Shown here piece after piece: positions 8,223 to 16,396 of a stretch of 64,000 bases of DNA. Position 1 is the first letter of the stretch. Each line of letters starts with the position of its first letter. Source of the DNA: Ardenticatenaceae bacterium (GTDB taxonomy: Bacteria > Chloroflexota > Anaerolineae > Promineifilales > Promineifilaceae); contig JACKCC010000019.1 of NCBI GenBank assembly GCA_020634245.1, positions 1 through 64,000 on the forward strand, given 5' to 3'. Made by a program: the position numbers and the translations under genes. The notes below the pieces were generated by a model. The model saw nothing but the letters and a program-made list of their open reading frames with translations. It was not told the origin of the DNA and did not search any database.

Positions 8223-9167
8223 TCAAGTGGAATAACCCAGCAGCACCGCCTCATCACTTAAACCTGAATCGCGCACCTGGCCAATCAAATCAGCCACCCG
8301 CGCAATTCCTCGCCGGTCGCAAAATGCCGCCAGCCCGTCGATAATCGTTGGCATCGCTTCCGGGTGAATAAACGTCGCCGTACCCACCTGGACAGCGCAA
8401 GCTCCGGCCAGCATATACTCTACCGCATCTTCGGCCGTGCTAATACCGCCACAGCCGATAATCGGTAAATTGACCGCTTTGCAGCACTGGTAAACCATCC
8501 GCAAAAAGATGGGCTTCACCGCCGGGCCGGACAGGCCGCCCATGATATTGCCCAACGTTGGCCGGAACGTCTCCACGTCAATCGCCATGCCCAAAATCGT
8601 GTTGGCCACGACCAGCGCATCCGCGCCGCCCGCTTCGGCGGCCTGGGCTACCTGGGCGATCTCGCCGGTGTTGGGCGTTAATTTAGCCCATAACGGCAGC
8701 GGACTGGCCTGGCGCAGCTTCTCCATCACCATAAACGTGGCCTCGGGCTGCATAGCAAACGCCTTGCCGTCTGCTTCCAGATTGGGACAGGAGATGTTGA
8801 CTTCAATGGCGGCTACACCGGGAACCGACACCTTGTGGCACAATTCGGCAAACTCATCGCCGGTATCGGCCGAAATACTAACCACCAACGGCGTCTCATA
8901 ACGGGCAAACAGCGGGATAACACGGGCGACAAACTCATCCGCGCCTTTGCTGGGAATGCCGATGGAATTGAGCATCCCCGACGCCGTTTCACTGACGCGG
9001 GGCACCGGATTGCCGCGTCGCGCTTGCGGCGTAATCGTTTTCAACACGTGTGCGCCCAACTGTTCCAAATCAAACACCTTAGCCAAATCGCGGGAGAACG
9101 TACCGGAGGCCGGCATGACAGGATTCTTGAGTTTGAGACTGCCAACCTGGGTGGTTAAATCTACCAT
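8223..9167 (-). CDS. pyrD: dihydroorotate dehydrogenase, class 1B catalytic subunit
   Basis: The catalytic subunit of class 1B dihydroorotate dehydrogenase oxidises dihydroorotate to orotate with FMN, passing electrons through PyrK to NAD+. The 314-residue length is normal. Visible motifs are NPVMPASGTF at the N-terminus, EVNISCPN (whose Cys is the catalytic base in class 1 enzymes), WAKLTPN, NIMGGLSGPAVKP, and GCGGISTAEDAVEYMLAGACAVQVGTA for FMN phosphate binding. It overlaps the 3' end of pyrK by seven bases, which supports the 1B assignment. It is the last gene of a pyrB-E-K-D operon. Confidence 0.96.
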   Translation of the reverse strand: MVDLTTQVGSLKLKNPVMPASGTFSRDLAKVFDLEQLGAHVLKTITPQARRGNPVPRVSETASGMLNSIGIPSKGADEFVARVIPLFARYETPLVVSISADTGDEFAELCHKVSVPGVAAIEVNISCPNLEADGKAFAMQPEATFMVMEKLRQASPLPLWAKLTPNTGEIAQVAQAAEAGGADALVVANTILGMAIDVETFRPTLGNIMGGLSGPAVKPIFLRMVYQCCKAVNLPIIGCGGISTAEDAVEYMLAGACAVQVGTATFIHPEAMPTIIDGLAAFCDRRGIARVADLIGQVRDSGLSDEAVLLGYST

Positions 9168-9988
9168 GTCAACGCCTCCTGCAAATCAAAAACCGGCCCT
9201 TCTTTGCAGACGCGCAGGTCTATGCGCTGGCCGTCTTGGACAAAGGTGCGTACGCAGCAGTAACACATGCCCAAGCCGCAAGCCATCTGCTGTTCCAGAG
9301 CAATCTGGCCGGGAATGTTGTGCTGGCGGCCCAACTGCTGCAACAGTTTAAGCAGACGGTTGGAGCCGCAGGTGAAGAAGGCATCGATATGCTCCGTTTC
9401 AATTAAATGGGTGATAAGGTGGGTTACGGCCGTTACCCCACTTGTCCCTTCACTATCTGTCACCGGAAGAACTCTGGCTCCCATTTCGGCAAAATAATCC
9501 ACCGAAAGCAAGTATTCCGGCGAGCGGGCGCTGCAAATGGCAAAAAGCCTTCGACCTTCTTGCCGGGCTAACTGCGCCAGTGGCGCCAATGTGGCCAACC
9601 CTACGCCCCGTGCCACCACCAACAGATTCTGCCACGATGGTTCCAGCCAAAAGCCGCGCCCCAACGGGCCAAAGACGTTAAACGAGTCGCCGGGCCGTAA
9701 GTGAGCCATCGCCCTGGTCCCGGCACCAACTAATTTGTAAAGGAAATGAAGCCGGTTTTGCTCACGATCAATCCGGTAAATGCTCATTGGGCGGCGCAAA
9801 AACGGCGTCAATGCATCGACCTGCGGGCAAAGCAGATGAAAAAACTGTCCCGGCACGGCGGCCTGCAATGCCAGTGGCGGCGCATCGAGAATAAGATGGT
9901 TGTAAGCGTCATTCACCGCGTCATTGGCAACGACGGTACAAATATGTTCCCGCTTGGATAGTTGGATGGATTGTGACGACATCATCAT
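9161..9988 (-). CDS. pyrK: dihydroorotate dehydrogenase electron transfer subunit
   Basis: PyrK carries FAD and a [2Fe-2S] cluster and links PyrD to NAD+. An N-terminal ferredoxin-reductase beta-barrel has the flavin motif RRPMSIYRI, then VGAGTRAMAHLRPGDSFNVFGPLGRGF. The NAD-binding domain follows (VARGVGLATLAPLAQLA...DAFFTCGSNRLLKLL). At the C-terminus, four cysteines in ACGLGMCYCCVRTF...RVCKEGPVF bind the cluster. The start is uncertain: three ATGs at 9988-9982 are closest to the domain start, ATG 10027 is possible, and the frame extends to a TTG at 10075. I chose 9988. There is no strong ribosome binding site. Confidence 0.92.
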   Translation of the reverse strand: MMMSSQSIQLSKREHICTVVANDAVNDAYNHLILDAPPLALQAAVPGQFFHLLCPQVDALTPFLRRPMSIYRIDREQNRLHFLYKLVGAGTRAMAHLRPGDSFNVFGPLGRGFWLEPSWQNLLVVARGVGLATLAPLAQLARQEGRRLFAICSARSPEYLLSVDYFAEMGARVLPVTDSEGTSGVTAVTHLITHLIETEHIDAFFTCGSNRLLKLLQQLGRQHNIPGQIALEQQMACGLGMCYCCVRTFVQDGQRIDLRVCKEGPVFDLQEALTW

Positions 9989-10040
9989 GCAAACTGCCTG
10001 TTGCGGTAATTCCGACTCCCGCAACATCCTCTTACCCCGG

Positions 10041-10064
10041 TATCGGGAATCCCAATTCCCGATA
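10041..10064. promoter_or_regulatory. 10-bp perfect hairpin between pyrE and pyrK
   Basis: TATCGGGAAT, a CCCA loop, and ATTCCCGATA form a perfect 10-bp stem just after the pyrE stop. It lies within the pyrK leader if pyrK starts at 9988. There is no T tract, so it is not a simple terminator. It may stabilise or process the message. Confidence 0.5.
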
Positions 10065-10078
10065 CAAAGAGGCAAGTT

Positions 10079-10777
10079 TTATGCCGGATACTCGGCCACG
10101 CCGCCGTGTGCCGCCGACCAGGAAACCGGGTCGTGCAAAAAGCTCTCAATCTCGCTCAACGTCGCCGTGTCGTAATAATTGTTATCTTTGCAAACCTGCA
10201 AAACATCCCACCAGGTGGCTAAGTAATGCAGCTTGATGTCCAGGTCGGCCAGAATCTTTTTACTTTGCGGGAAAATGTCGTAGTAAAAGATGACCAGCGT
10301 ATGCGATACCTGCGCACCGGCCTGGCGCAGCGCCTGGCAGAAGTTGATTTTACTCTGGCCATCAGTGGTCAAATCTTCAACCAGTAAGATTCGGTCGCCA
10401 TCACGGAAGTCGCCTTCGATTTGGGCTTTACGGCCGAATCCCTTGGGCTTTTTGCGCACGTACTGCATGGGCAGCATCAATCGGTCGGCAATCCAGGCGG
10501 CAAAGGGGATACCGGCTGTTTCGCCGCCGGCTATGGCATCAATCGTCTCAAAGCCAATGTCACGCAAAACCAACGACGCGGCAAAATCCATCAGCGTGTG
10601 ACGGATGCGTGGATAAGAAATCAGCTTGCGGCAGTCAGTGTAAACCGGGCTGGCCCAGCCAGAGGTAAAAATAAACGGATCCTCTACATTGAAACGAACA
10701 GCATCCACTTCCAGCAGCATTTTGGCCGTCATTTCAGCAATTAATTTTTTGTTGGGGAAAGTGCTAACGAAGCTCAT
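10079..10777 (-). CDS. pyrE: orotate phosphoribosyltransferase
   Basis: PyrE joins orotate and PRPP to give orotidine monophosphate. The PRPP-binding loop is clear: DRILLVEDLTTDGQSK, the OPRT version of the PRTase signature. Upstream are VRFNVEDPFIFTSGWASPVYTDCRKLI for the substrate loop and AIAGGETAGIPFAAWIADRLMLPMQYVRKKPKGFG. ATG 10777 gives 232 residues and has GAGGA seven bases upstream; an upstream ATG at 10816 lies in repetitive ATGAC-rich sequence and is less likely. It sits 77 bases after pyrB and precedes pyrK. Confidence 0.94.
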   Translation of the reverse strand: MSFVSTFPNKKLIAEMTAKMLLEVDAVRFNVEDPFIFTSGWASPVYTDCRKLISYPRIRHTLMDFAASLVLRDIGFETIDAIAGGETAGIPFAAWIADRLMLPMQYVRKKPKGFGRKAQIEGDFRDGDRILLVEDLTTDGQSKINFCQALRQAGAQVSHTLVIFYYDIFPQSKKILADLDIKLHYLATWWDVLQVCKDNNYYDTATLSEIESFLHDPVSWSAAHGGVAEYPA

Positions 10778-10790
10778 GAAAGTTTCCTCG

Positions 10791-10845
10791 TCATGAGTCA
10801 TAAAGTCATTCGTCAATAGAACGCATGACGCATGACTTTATGACT
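10791..10845. repeat. ATGACGCATGA-type intergenic repeat
   Basis: The pyrB-pyrE gap contains GTCATTCGTCAATAG followed by ACGCATGACGCATGAC, low-complexity ATGAC-rich sequence. A related stretch lies at 18370-18440, sharing GTCATTCGTCAA and GACGCATGA, and a shorter one at about 1766-1792. Confidence 0.55.
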
Positions 10846-10854
10846 GATGATTGA

Positions 10855-11787
10855 TTATATCTTCCCGGTGACCAGCGCCAGCAGCGCCATGCGCACCAGG
10901 ACGCCGTTGGCCGCCTGACGGAAGTAAGCCGCGCCCTCATAAGCATCGACTTCTTTAGCGATTTCGTCGACACGGGGCAGCGGGTGCATGATGGTCAAAT
11001 CGGGTTTGGCCTGCTGGAGCAGGGCGTTGTTGACGACGTAAGCGCCTTTGAGCGCTTCGTATTGGGCCGGGTCGGCGAACCGCTCTTTTTGGATGCGGGT
11101 GACATAGAGGACGTCAGTCTGGCCAATGACGGCAGCCAAATCGCTGGTTTCGGTGACTTCTGCCCCTTTTGCCCTGAGACCAGCGGTGATTTCGGCGGGC
11201 ATAGCCAGTTCGGACGGGGCAACGAAGTTGAAGCGCGTGCCAAAATGCTGGAGGAGGGGTGCAAGCGAGTGAACGGTACGGCCGTACCGCAAATCCCCAA
11301 CCAGCGTCACCGTCAACTCTTCCAGACGGCCCTTCTCTTTCTGAATCGTGTACAAATCTAGCAGCGCTTGTGACGGGTGCTGCCCCGCCCCATCACCGCC
11401 GTTGATGACCGGAATGCTGGCTCCATCGGCCAGTTCGCGCGCACTGCCCACAATCGGATGGCGGATAACGGCCACGTGGGCATAGCCTTCGATCATTTTG
11501 CCGGTATCGTACAGCGTCTCGCCCTTGGCGGCACTGCTGGATGTTTTAGCTTCGGCTACGGACAGAACCGAGCCGCCTAACCGCAAAATGGCCGATTCAA
11601 ACGACAGGCGGGTGCGGGTGGATGGTTCGTAAAAGAGGGTGGCTAAAATCATGTTGCGCATCAAGTCCAGGGTACCGCCGGCACTGCTAATCGTGTCAAA
11701 TTGGCGGGCCGTTTGCAAAATAAGTTCCAATTCCGCCATATTGAATTGATCAGCGGCTAAAATATCTTTTCCAACAAGGTTGGTCAT
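10855..11787 (-). CDS. pyrB: aspartate carbamoyltransferase catalytic subunit
   Basis: ATCase condenses carbamoyl phosphate and aspartate, the first committed step of pyrimidine synthesis. It has 310 residues, with the carbamoyl-phosphate signature FYEPSTRTRLSFESAI. It also shows AKGETLYDT, the substrate-binding GDGAGQHPSQALLDLYTI, VGDLRYGRTVHSL and MHPLPRVDEI. The start at 11787 has AAAGGAGA just upstream. It heads the pyrB-E-K-D operon on the minus strand. No pyrI regulatory subunit or pyrC is visible nearby. The 213-bp divergent region to 12001 presumably holds the operon promoter; I could not identify a PyrR site. Confidence 0.96.
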   Translation of the reverse strand: MTNLVGKDILAADQFNMAELELILQTARQFDTISSAGGTLDLMRNMILATLFYEPSTRTRLSFESAILRLGGSVLSVAEAKTSSSAAKGETLYDTGKMIEGYAHVAVIRHPIVGSARELADGASIPVINGGDGAGQHPSQALLDLYTIQKEKGRLEELTVTLVGDLRYGRTVHSLAPLLQHFGTRFNFVAPSELAMPAEITAGLRAKGAEVTETSDLAAVIGQTDVLYVTRIQKERFADPAQYEALKGAYVVNNALLQQAKPDLTIMHPLPRVDEIAKEVDAYEGAAYFRQAANGVLVRMALLALVTGKI

Positions 11788-12000
11788 ACAAATCTCCTTT
11801 GTCCAGGGTGAATTTGCTCAATATTACAATCAGTGCCAGTCATTGTCGAACGGGGAAATACGGCGGTTTTTCTCTTAAACATTTTCTGCAACAGGCTGTG
11901 GCGCAGGAAACGGCCGTATCTATTCACCATTTGGTACGTCATAAATATCAGGAACCATCTGCGGTTTACCGCAAGAATCAAGAAAGGGAGTCAAAAAATT

Positions 12001-12597
12001 ATGAATGCACTATTTTTCAAAGCGTTGGTCATGTTTGGATTGATGTTCGGTTTAACCGAAGGCAATGTGCCACCAGCCGAAACGCCAGTTCAACAACAAG
12101 TACAGACCATCTTCCAGGCTCAGGCACAGCGAATGCTGGGCATCGTTGACGAAGTCCAGGCCAAGCTCCAGGTTCAGGAACAGACCATGCTCCAGGCCCA
12201 AGGTGAACTGCCGGAACCGGTTGGAGAAGCGTTCAAATATATGAATGGCTATCTCAATCGCGTGAAGCAGGATGTGGAAGAGGGCATTGTACCGCTCAAA
12301 TTCCGCGCCAGCCAGCCCGAGCCGCAGGCAGATGTTACGCCTGGTCAATACGGCCCCGGCCCCAATGACTGCGAAGAAGACTGTGTCCCAGTAGGCGATG
12401 AACACAAATATGGCCAGGAAGAGGACAACGACGGCCAGAATGGCCCTGGTGAAAACGATGGCGATTGTGTGCCTGAAGGTGACGAAAACCAGTACGGCCA
12501 GACTGATGACGACAACGGGCAAAATGGCGACGGTGATGGTGACTGCGACCAGGATTGTGAACCAATCGGTGACCAAAACCAGAACGGGAAGCCGTGA
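12001..12597 (+). CDS. predicted secreted acidic repeat protein
   Basis: A 198-residue protein of no family I recognise. ATG 12001 is supported by AAAGGGAG upstream. The first ~22 residues form a hydrophobic, signal-like segment. Residues 30-105 are Gln/Glu-rich and probably helical or coiled coil. The C-terminal ~75 residues are extremely acidic and built from three imperfect ~20-30-residue units of the form D-C-x-P-x-G-D-E-x-x-Y-G-Q...D-D-N-G-Q-N-G, with paired Cys. The Asp/Asn/Gly content suggests calcium binding or a disordered surface domain. A strong terminator follows, so it is probably monocistronic and well expressed. Confidence 0.7.
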   Translation: MNALFFKALVMFGLMFGLTEGNVPPAETPVQQQVQTIFQAQAQRMLGIVDEVQAKLQVQEQTMLQAQGELPEPVGEAFKYMNGYLNRVKQDVEEGIVPLKFRASQPEPQADVTPGQYGPGPNDCEEDCVPVGDEHKYGQEEDNDGQNGPGENDGDCVPEGDENQYGQTDDDNGQNGDGDGDCDQDCEPIGDQNQNGKP

Positions 12598-12626
12598 TCA
12601 AGTAAGGTAAGTTGTATGTTTCAATC

Positions 12627-12658
12627 AAAAAGAGGTTCCTCAGGGAACCTCTTTTTAG
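12627..12658 (+). terminator. strong rho-independent terminator
   Basis: A perfect 13-bp stem (AAAAAGAGGTTCC / GGAACCTCTTTTT, arms 12627-12639 and 12644-12656) with a four-base loop TCAG ends in a T run. It serves the acidic repeat protein gene and, having an A run on the other side, could work in both directions. Confidence 0.92.
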
Positions 12659-12674
12659 TTTAACAGACCGTTGG

Positions 12675-12724
12675 TTGAGCCTGTCGAAACCCACCTCTGC
12701 CTTCTGATTTTGACAAGCTCAGGC
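12675..12724. repeat. GAGCCTGTCGAA-type palindromic repeat
   Basis: TTGAGCCTGTCGAAAC, a short spacer, and TTTTGACAAGCTCAGGC form an imperfect inverted repeat. Related copies lie at 31321-31373 and 62309-62352, with a half-copy at 47871-47890. It sits downstream of the GH31 gene. Confidence 0.75.
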
Positions 12725-12734
12725 AGCGGTAGCG

Positions 12735-15155
12735 TTATGTTTCGCTCACGATAATGTCAAGCAGGGCGCGCATCTGGTTTTCCTTGAGATTGGGCGTGAA
12801 TTCATCGAGCAGGTCGGGATTGGCGCGCACTTTGGGCAAATAATCGGCGATTCCCGACTTGGTGACCGTTTGCAAGCGGAAGGCACGCAGCATGTCGCAG
12901 CATTTTTCGTTGATGCGATCGCGGCGGGAAAGCAGGGTTTCACCATCAGTGGCTAAGGCCAGGTGCAGGGTTTTGCCTTTAGGTAAAATGATACCGTTTA
13001 TCCGGTACGTTTCCGATTGAGCATCGTAGGTTGTTACGGCCGTTGCCACTTCCCGATCAACTGATAACTGCGCCCTTCCCGGCTCTTGAATGCCATGCAA
13101 ATACAATGTCACCGTGCGTGACTCTGGCAGGAAAGCCGTCTTGCCTACCGCACCCTCTATAGCAACCCACCAGGCATTGCCGCTCCAGGCCTGGGTGATT
13201 TCTGTCAGAGCATAAATACCAAACTCGTAAGCATTGGTCTCGCCGTCATCTTCATACAGAGAGAAACGGCCGTCCGCTCCCGCAAACAGGTGAATATGCA
13301 GTTCTTCTGGGTTACCGACCCCGCCCCAATCCAGTTCCGGTCCCAGCGGCACGATGGCGCCCGCTCTGGCAAAGACGGGAATGTCCTGGAGACGGCCGTA
13401 CCGTACCACCTTGCCTCCGCCCTTCACATATTCGCCGCTGAAAAAGTCAAACCAATCCCCGTCCGGTAGCCATACCTCCTGCCGTGCCAGCCCCAATTCC
13501 GGAATAGCCGGAGTGGTGAACGGGGCGGCGATAAGTTCGGTGCCAAACAGGTACTCCTGCGGGTTGTGGTAGGCCGGTTCGGCGGCGGGATAATCGTGGT
13601 ATAACGGCCGTACCAGCGCCAATCCTTCGGTATGATGCAGCCGGGCCATCGAATAAATGTAAGGGATAAATGCGTGGCGCAGCCGCATCGCCTGCCGGGT
13701 AACGTGGAAGACTTCGCGGTCATAACCCCAGGGGCGGCGCTCCTGGAAGGCGTTTTTGGTGCTGTGCAGGCGCAAAATCGGGCTGAACAGGCCAAACTGC
13801 ACCCAGCGAGCATACAACTCGCCGTCTTCCATGCCAAACATATGGCCGCCGATGTCGTGGCTCCACCAGCCATAACCGACGTTGGCGGCTGTGGCAGTGA
13901 AGTAAGGCTGGAAGGCCAGCGAATCCCAATTAACGTAGGTGTCGCCGGAGAAGCCGATGGGGTAACGGTGATTTCCCAAGCCACCCCAACGGGAAAAGAT
14001 AAACGGCCGTTTATGACCATCACGCGCCAAATCATAAAAGTGCAAGTGGTTAAGCCACCAGAGCGGGTCAAGGCCGGGCAGGCCGCTGTTACGCTCCTGC
14101 TGCCAATCCATCCACCAAAAATCGATGCCGCGCGCCTCTTCGGGATGGTGCAGCAGTTCAAAATAGGCGTTGGTAAAGTCGGGGTCGGCGATGTCGAAAT
14201 CGACCGGCTTGCGGCTGGCCGGATCGATGCCCAGCCGCCGGGCCATTTCCGGATACACGGCTTCGTGGGGCTGGACGCCGTCGGCGGGATGCAGGTTGAG
14301 GGCGGTTTTTAATCCCTGCTCATGCAGCCAGGCAATGAATGCATCGGGGTCAGGAAACAGATCGCGGTTCCAGGTGTAGCCGGTCCAGCCGGGGAAAACG
14401 CCTTTGGGCGGGGCAACCGGTTTGACGTCGGTGATGTGCCAATCCATATCGACGATGCAGACGGAAAGCGGAACCTGGTGCGCCTGGAAATCGCGCATGA
14501 GGGCGGTTAACTCGTCCTGGGTGTAGGCCCAGTAGCGGCTCCACCAGTTGCCCAGCGCCCAGCGGGGAATGAGAGGTACGGCTCCGGCGACACGGCCGTA
14601 TTCCTGCAAACAAGCGCGGTAATCCTGCCCGTAACCAAAAAAGTACAAATCCAGCCCGCCACCGGGACGGGGTTCCAGCCAGCCTTCCTCGGTAAACAGC
14701 AGGCTGGCGGAATCATCGACCACCGTCCAGCCGCGGCGGGAAAGGAGGCCCGGCTCCAGTTTGGTTGCCCCGCTAACCTGATCCAGGGTGCGCGCCGTGC
14801 CCAGCAAATTACCCGCGTCCGCGTCGCCAAAATGCCAGACTGTACCCGATTCTTTAAGGGTGATGGTCAATGTTTGGGCTGAAAACGGCTTTCCTTCGAT
14901 GTAGGTTAACTGCAAAAAAGCGGTGGTGATGGTGAGACGGCCGTTCTCGCTCTTCACCTCAAATTCCGGCACCGGCTGCTGGCGATACCAGAAAACCTGA
15001 CTGGCCCGGTCGGTGAAACGGCCGTTTTCGTTGTATTCCAGTCGAATGAGCCGGGGGGTTAAGATGGTGAAGCGGGCACGGCCGTTGACGATGACGGCCT
15101 TAAGGTCAGCGGCTGGCTGAAGGGGCAGTTGAAAATGGGCAGGGATTATGGACAT
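12735..15155 (-). CDS. glycoside hydrolase family 31 (alpha-glucosidase/alpha-xylosidase type)
   Basis: An 806-residue GH31 enzyme. The N-terminal beta-sandwich (about residues 10-190) leads into the TIM barrel with ALGNWWSRYWAYTQDE. Next come VCIVDMDWHITD and the catalytic nucleophile region GIDFWWMDWQQE. RPFIFSRWGGLGNHRYPIGFSGDTYVNWDSL then contains the acid/base Asp, and YGWWSHDIGGHMFGMEDGELYARWVQFGLFSPILRLHST follows. Beta-domains and ~60 extra helical residues close it. There is no signal peptide, so it should act on imported oligosaccharides. ATG 15155 was chosen for its AGGAGAGG site. Substrate specificity is not readable; GH31 includes glucosidases, xylosidases and transglycosylases. 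Confidence 0.93.
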   Translation of the reverse strand: MSIIPAHFQLPLQPAADLKAVIVNGRARFTILTPRLIRLEYNENGRFTDRASQVFWYRQQPVPEFEVKSENGRLTITTAFLQLTYIEGKPFSAQTLTITLKESGTVWHFGDADAGNLLGTARTLDQVSGATKLEPGLLSRRGWTVVDDSASLLFTEEGWLEPRPGGGLDLYFFGYGQDYRACLQEYGRVAGAVPLIPRWALGNWWSRYWAYTQDELTALMRDFQAHQVPLSVCIVDMDWHITDVKPVAPPKGVFPGWTGYTWNRDLFPDPDAFIAWLHEQGLKTALNLHPADGVQPHEAVYPEMARRLGIDPASRKPVDFDIADPDFTNAYFELLHHPEEARGIDFWWMDWQQERNSGLPGLDPLWWLNHLHFYDLARDGHKRPFIFSRWGGLGNHRYPIGFSGDTYVNWDSLAFQPYFTATAANVGYGWWSHDIGGHMFGMEDGELYARWVQFGLFSPILRLHSTKNAFQERRPWGYDREVFHVTRQAMRLRHAFIPYIYSMARLHHTEGLALVRPLYHDYPAAEPAYHNPQEYLFGTELIAAPFTTPAIPELGLARQEVWLPDGDWFDFFSGEYVKGGGKVVRYGRLQDIPVFARAGAIVPLGPELDWGGVGNPEELHIHLFAGADGRFSLYEDDGETNAYEFGIYALTEITQAWSGNAWWVAIEGAVGKTAFLPESRTVTLYLHGIQEPGRAQLSVDREVATAVTTYDAQSETYRINGIILPKGKTLHLALATDGETLLSRRDRINEKCCDMLRAFRLQTVTKSGIADYLPKVRANPDLLDEFTPNLKENQMRALLDIIVSET

Positions 15156-15191
15156 ACGCTCTCCTCTCCTACTGTAAAATTCAGTGGTTGT

Positions 15192-15220
15192 ATTGTATCT
15201 GATTTGGGGCAAGGGGTGAA
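15192..15220 (-). promoter_or_regulatory. predicted sigma-70-like promoter of the GH31 gene
   Basis: On the minus strand TTCACC and TACAAT are separated by 17 bases, placing a start about 30 bases before the GH31 ribosome binding site. Prediction is from consensus match only. Confidence 0.5.
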
Positions 15221-15398
15221 AAAATCTAGCCAACAAAAACAAATGGCTTTCCCCTCTGCTGCAGCGCGGTCTTCCAAACATCCATGCGCTGGGGCCGGTA
15301 TCCCCACCGTGCCCCCTTGTCGAGCGGTAACTCGCGTCATTAGTACCCCTCTCCGGTCTATCCTGCTTCACCATCTGGTTCAATAACCGCCCTGACAA

Positions 15399-15427
15399 TT
15401 GGCATTCTATCCCCTTTCATTTACAAT
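15399..15427 (+). promoter_or_regulatory. predicted sigma-70-like promoter of the RAYT gene
   Basis: TTGGCA, a 17-base spacer and TACAAT lie 30 bases upstream of the transposase ATG at 15457. This is a near-consensus promoter, oriented divergently to the GH31 promoter. Confidence 0.6.
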
Positions 15428-15456
15428 TCCTCTCGTCGTTATGAGGAGTAATTATC

Positions 15457-16002
15457 ATGGAAACGTGCCAGATTCAAGAAGGGGCCGCTGTTTATTACCT
15501 GACTTTCACCGTCATCGATTGGCTGCCCGTCTTTATCGCCGAGGAACCCTGCCTGATTGTCACCGAGAGCCTCAACTTTTGCCACGACCATAAAGCGCTG
15601 CGTATCAATGCCTTCGTCATTATGCCCACCCACGCTCATTTGATTTTGTTTGACAAGGATTTTGACAACGACCGCCTGCGCCGCACGCTGCAAGATATGC
15701 GCCAGTTTACCGGCCGGCAGTTGACCGATTTCTGCCAGCAGCGGATGCCGGAGGCGTTCAAGCAGGTCATCAACAACCCGCAGCGCACGGACCGGGCGCG
15801 CCAGTTTTGGCAGCAGAGTCGCCATCCGGTGGCGATTTGGACGGAGTCGTTTTGGCAATCGAAGCTAAATTATTTGCACGACAACCCCCGCCGCAAAGGG
15901 CTGGTGTTGGAAGCGGCGGCATGGCGGTTTTCGTCGGCGGCATACTGGCTGCTGGATCCGCCGGGGGAGACAGATGTGAAGTTGACCGGGATTGAGTGGT
16001 GA
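15457..16002 (+). CDS. REP-associated tyrosine transposase (RAYT, Y1 HUH family)
   Basis: A 181-residue Y1_Tnp protein. The HUH metal motif is in INAFVIMPTHAHLIL (His59, His61). The likely nucleophile Tyr139 lies in the typical SFWQSKLNYLHDNPRRKGLV context, followed by FSSAAYWLL. Stand-alone single-copy genes of this kind nick and mobilise REP palindromes in other bacteria, and they are usually not self-mobile. GAGGAG precedes ATG 15457, and a good promoter lies upstream. Several palindromic repeat families occur in this window, and a tandem ACGGCCGT array starts 395 bases downstream. Which repeat it acts on is not shown. Confidence 0.88.
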   Translation: METCQIQEGAAVYYLTFTVIDWLPVFIAEEPCLIVTESLNFCHDHKALRINAFVIMPTHAHLILFDKDFDNDRLRRTLQDMRQFTGRQLTDFCQQRMPEAFKQVINNPQRTDRARQFWQQSRHPVAIWTESFWQSKLNYLHDNPRRKGLVLEAAAWRFSSAAYWLLDPPGETDVKLTGIEW

Positions 16003-16113
16003 TGGCAAACGAGGGCGGCACGGCGGGACGCCGGCCGCAGCGCGAGGGAGAAGACCGCGTCGGAGCGGGGGGTTATCAATACAAATAACATTATCGAATA
16101 GAGGTAATTAATT

Positions 16114-16278
16114 ATGCGTAAACTTCCCTTATGGGTAGCACTGATTATGATAGGATGCGGATATCTAAATATATATTATTACAACAAGTCACTTATGATT
16201 ATAAGCTTCATCCTATTTTCAATCGTAAGTATCATTGGGTATATGCGATGGTTCAAGCAATGGAATAACTCAGATTAG
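16114..16278 (+). CDS. 54-residue predicted membrane protein
   Basis: A short frame with a reasonable ribosome binding site (AGAGGTAA). It encodes two hydrophobic segments, about residues 6-22 (LWVALIMIGCGYLNIYYY) and 27-45 (LMIISFILFSIVSIIGYM), then a short basic tail WFKQWNNSD. It is strikingly AT-rich compared with its neighbours, which suggests recent acquisition. No family is recognised. It could be the membrane part of a lost mobile module. Confidence 0.55.
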   Translation: MRKLPLWVALIMIGCGYLNIYYYNKSLMIISFILFSIVSIIGYMRWFKQWNNSD

Positions 16279-16396
16279 TCATATTCGTCATCCCCTGGCT
16301 GTGGCCAGCCTTCTAGATCATGTCACCTCATTGCTGGGGCTAGCATCACCGTCGCGCCCCTTTTATTTTGATGAGAGGAGAACGCAAATCGAGTAA

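Noticed and set aside
11788..12000. PyrR-type attenuator ahead of pyrB
   Set aside because: No terminator/antiterminator pair or conserved PyrR-binding loop could be seen in the divergent region.
13424..14161. Long alternative-frame reading frame inside GH31
   Set aside because: Same strand, other frame of a well-supported enzyme; composition is typical of frame shadows.
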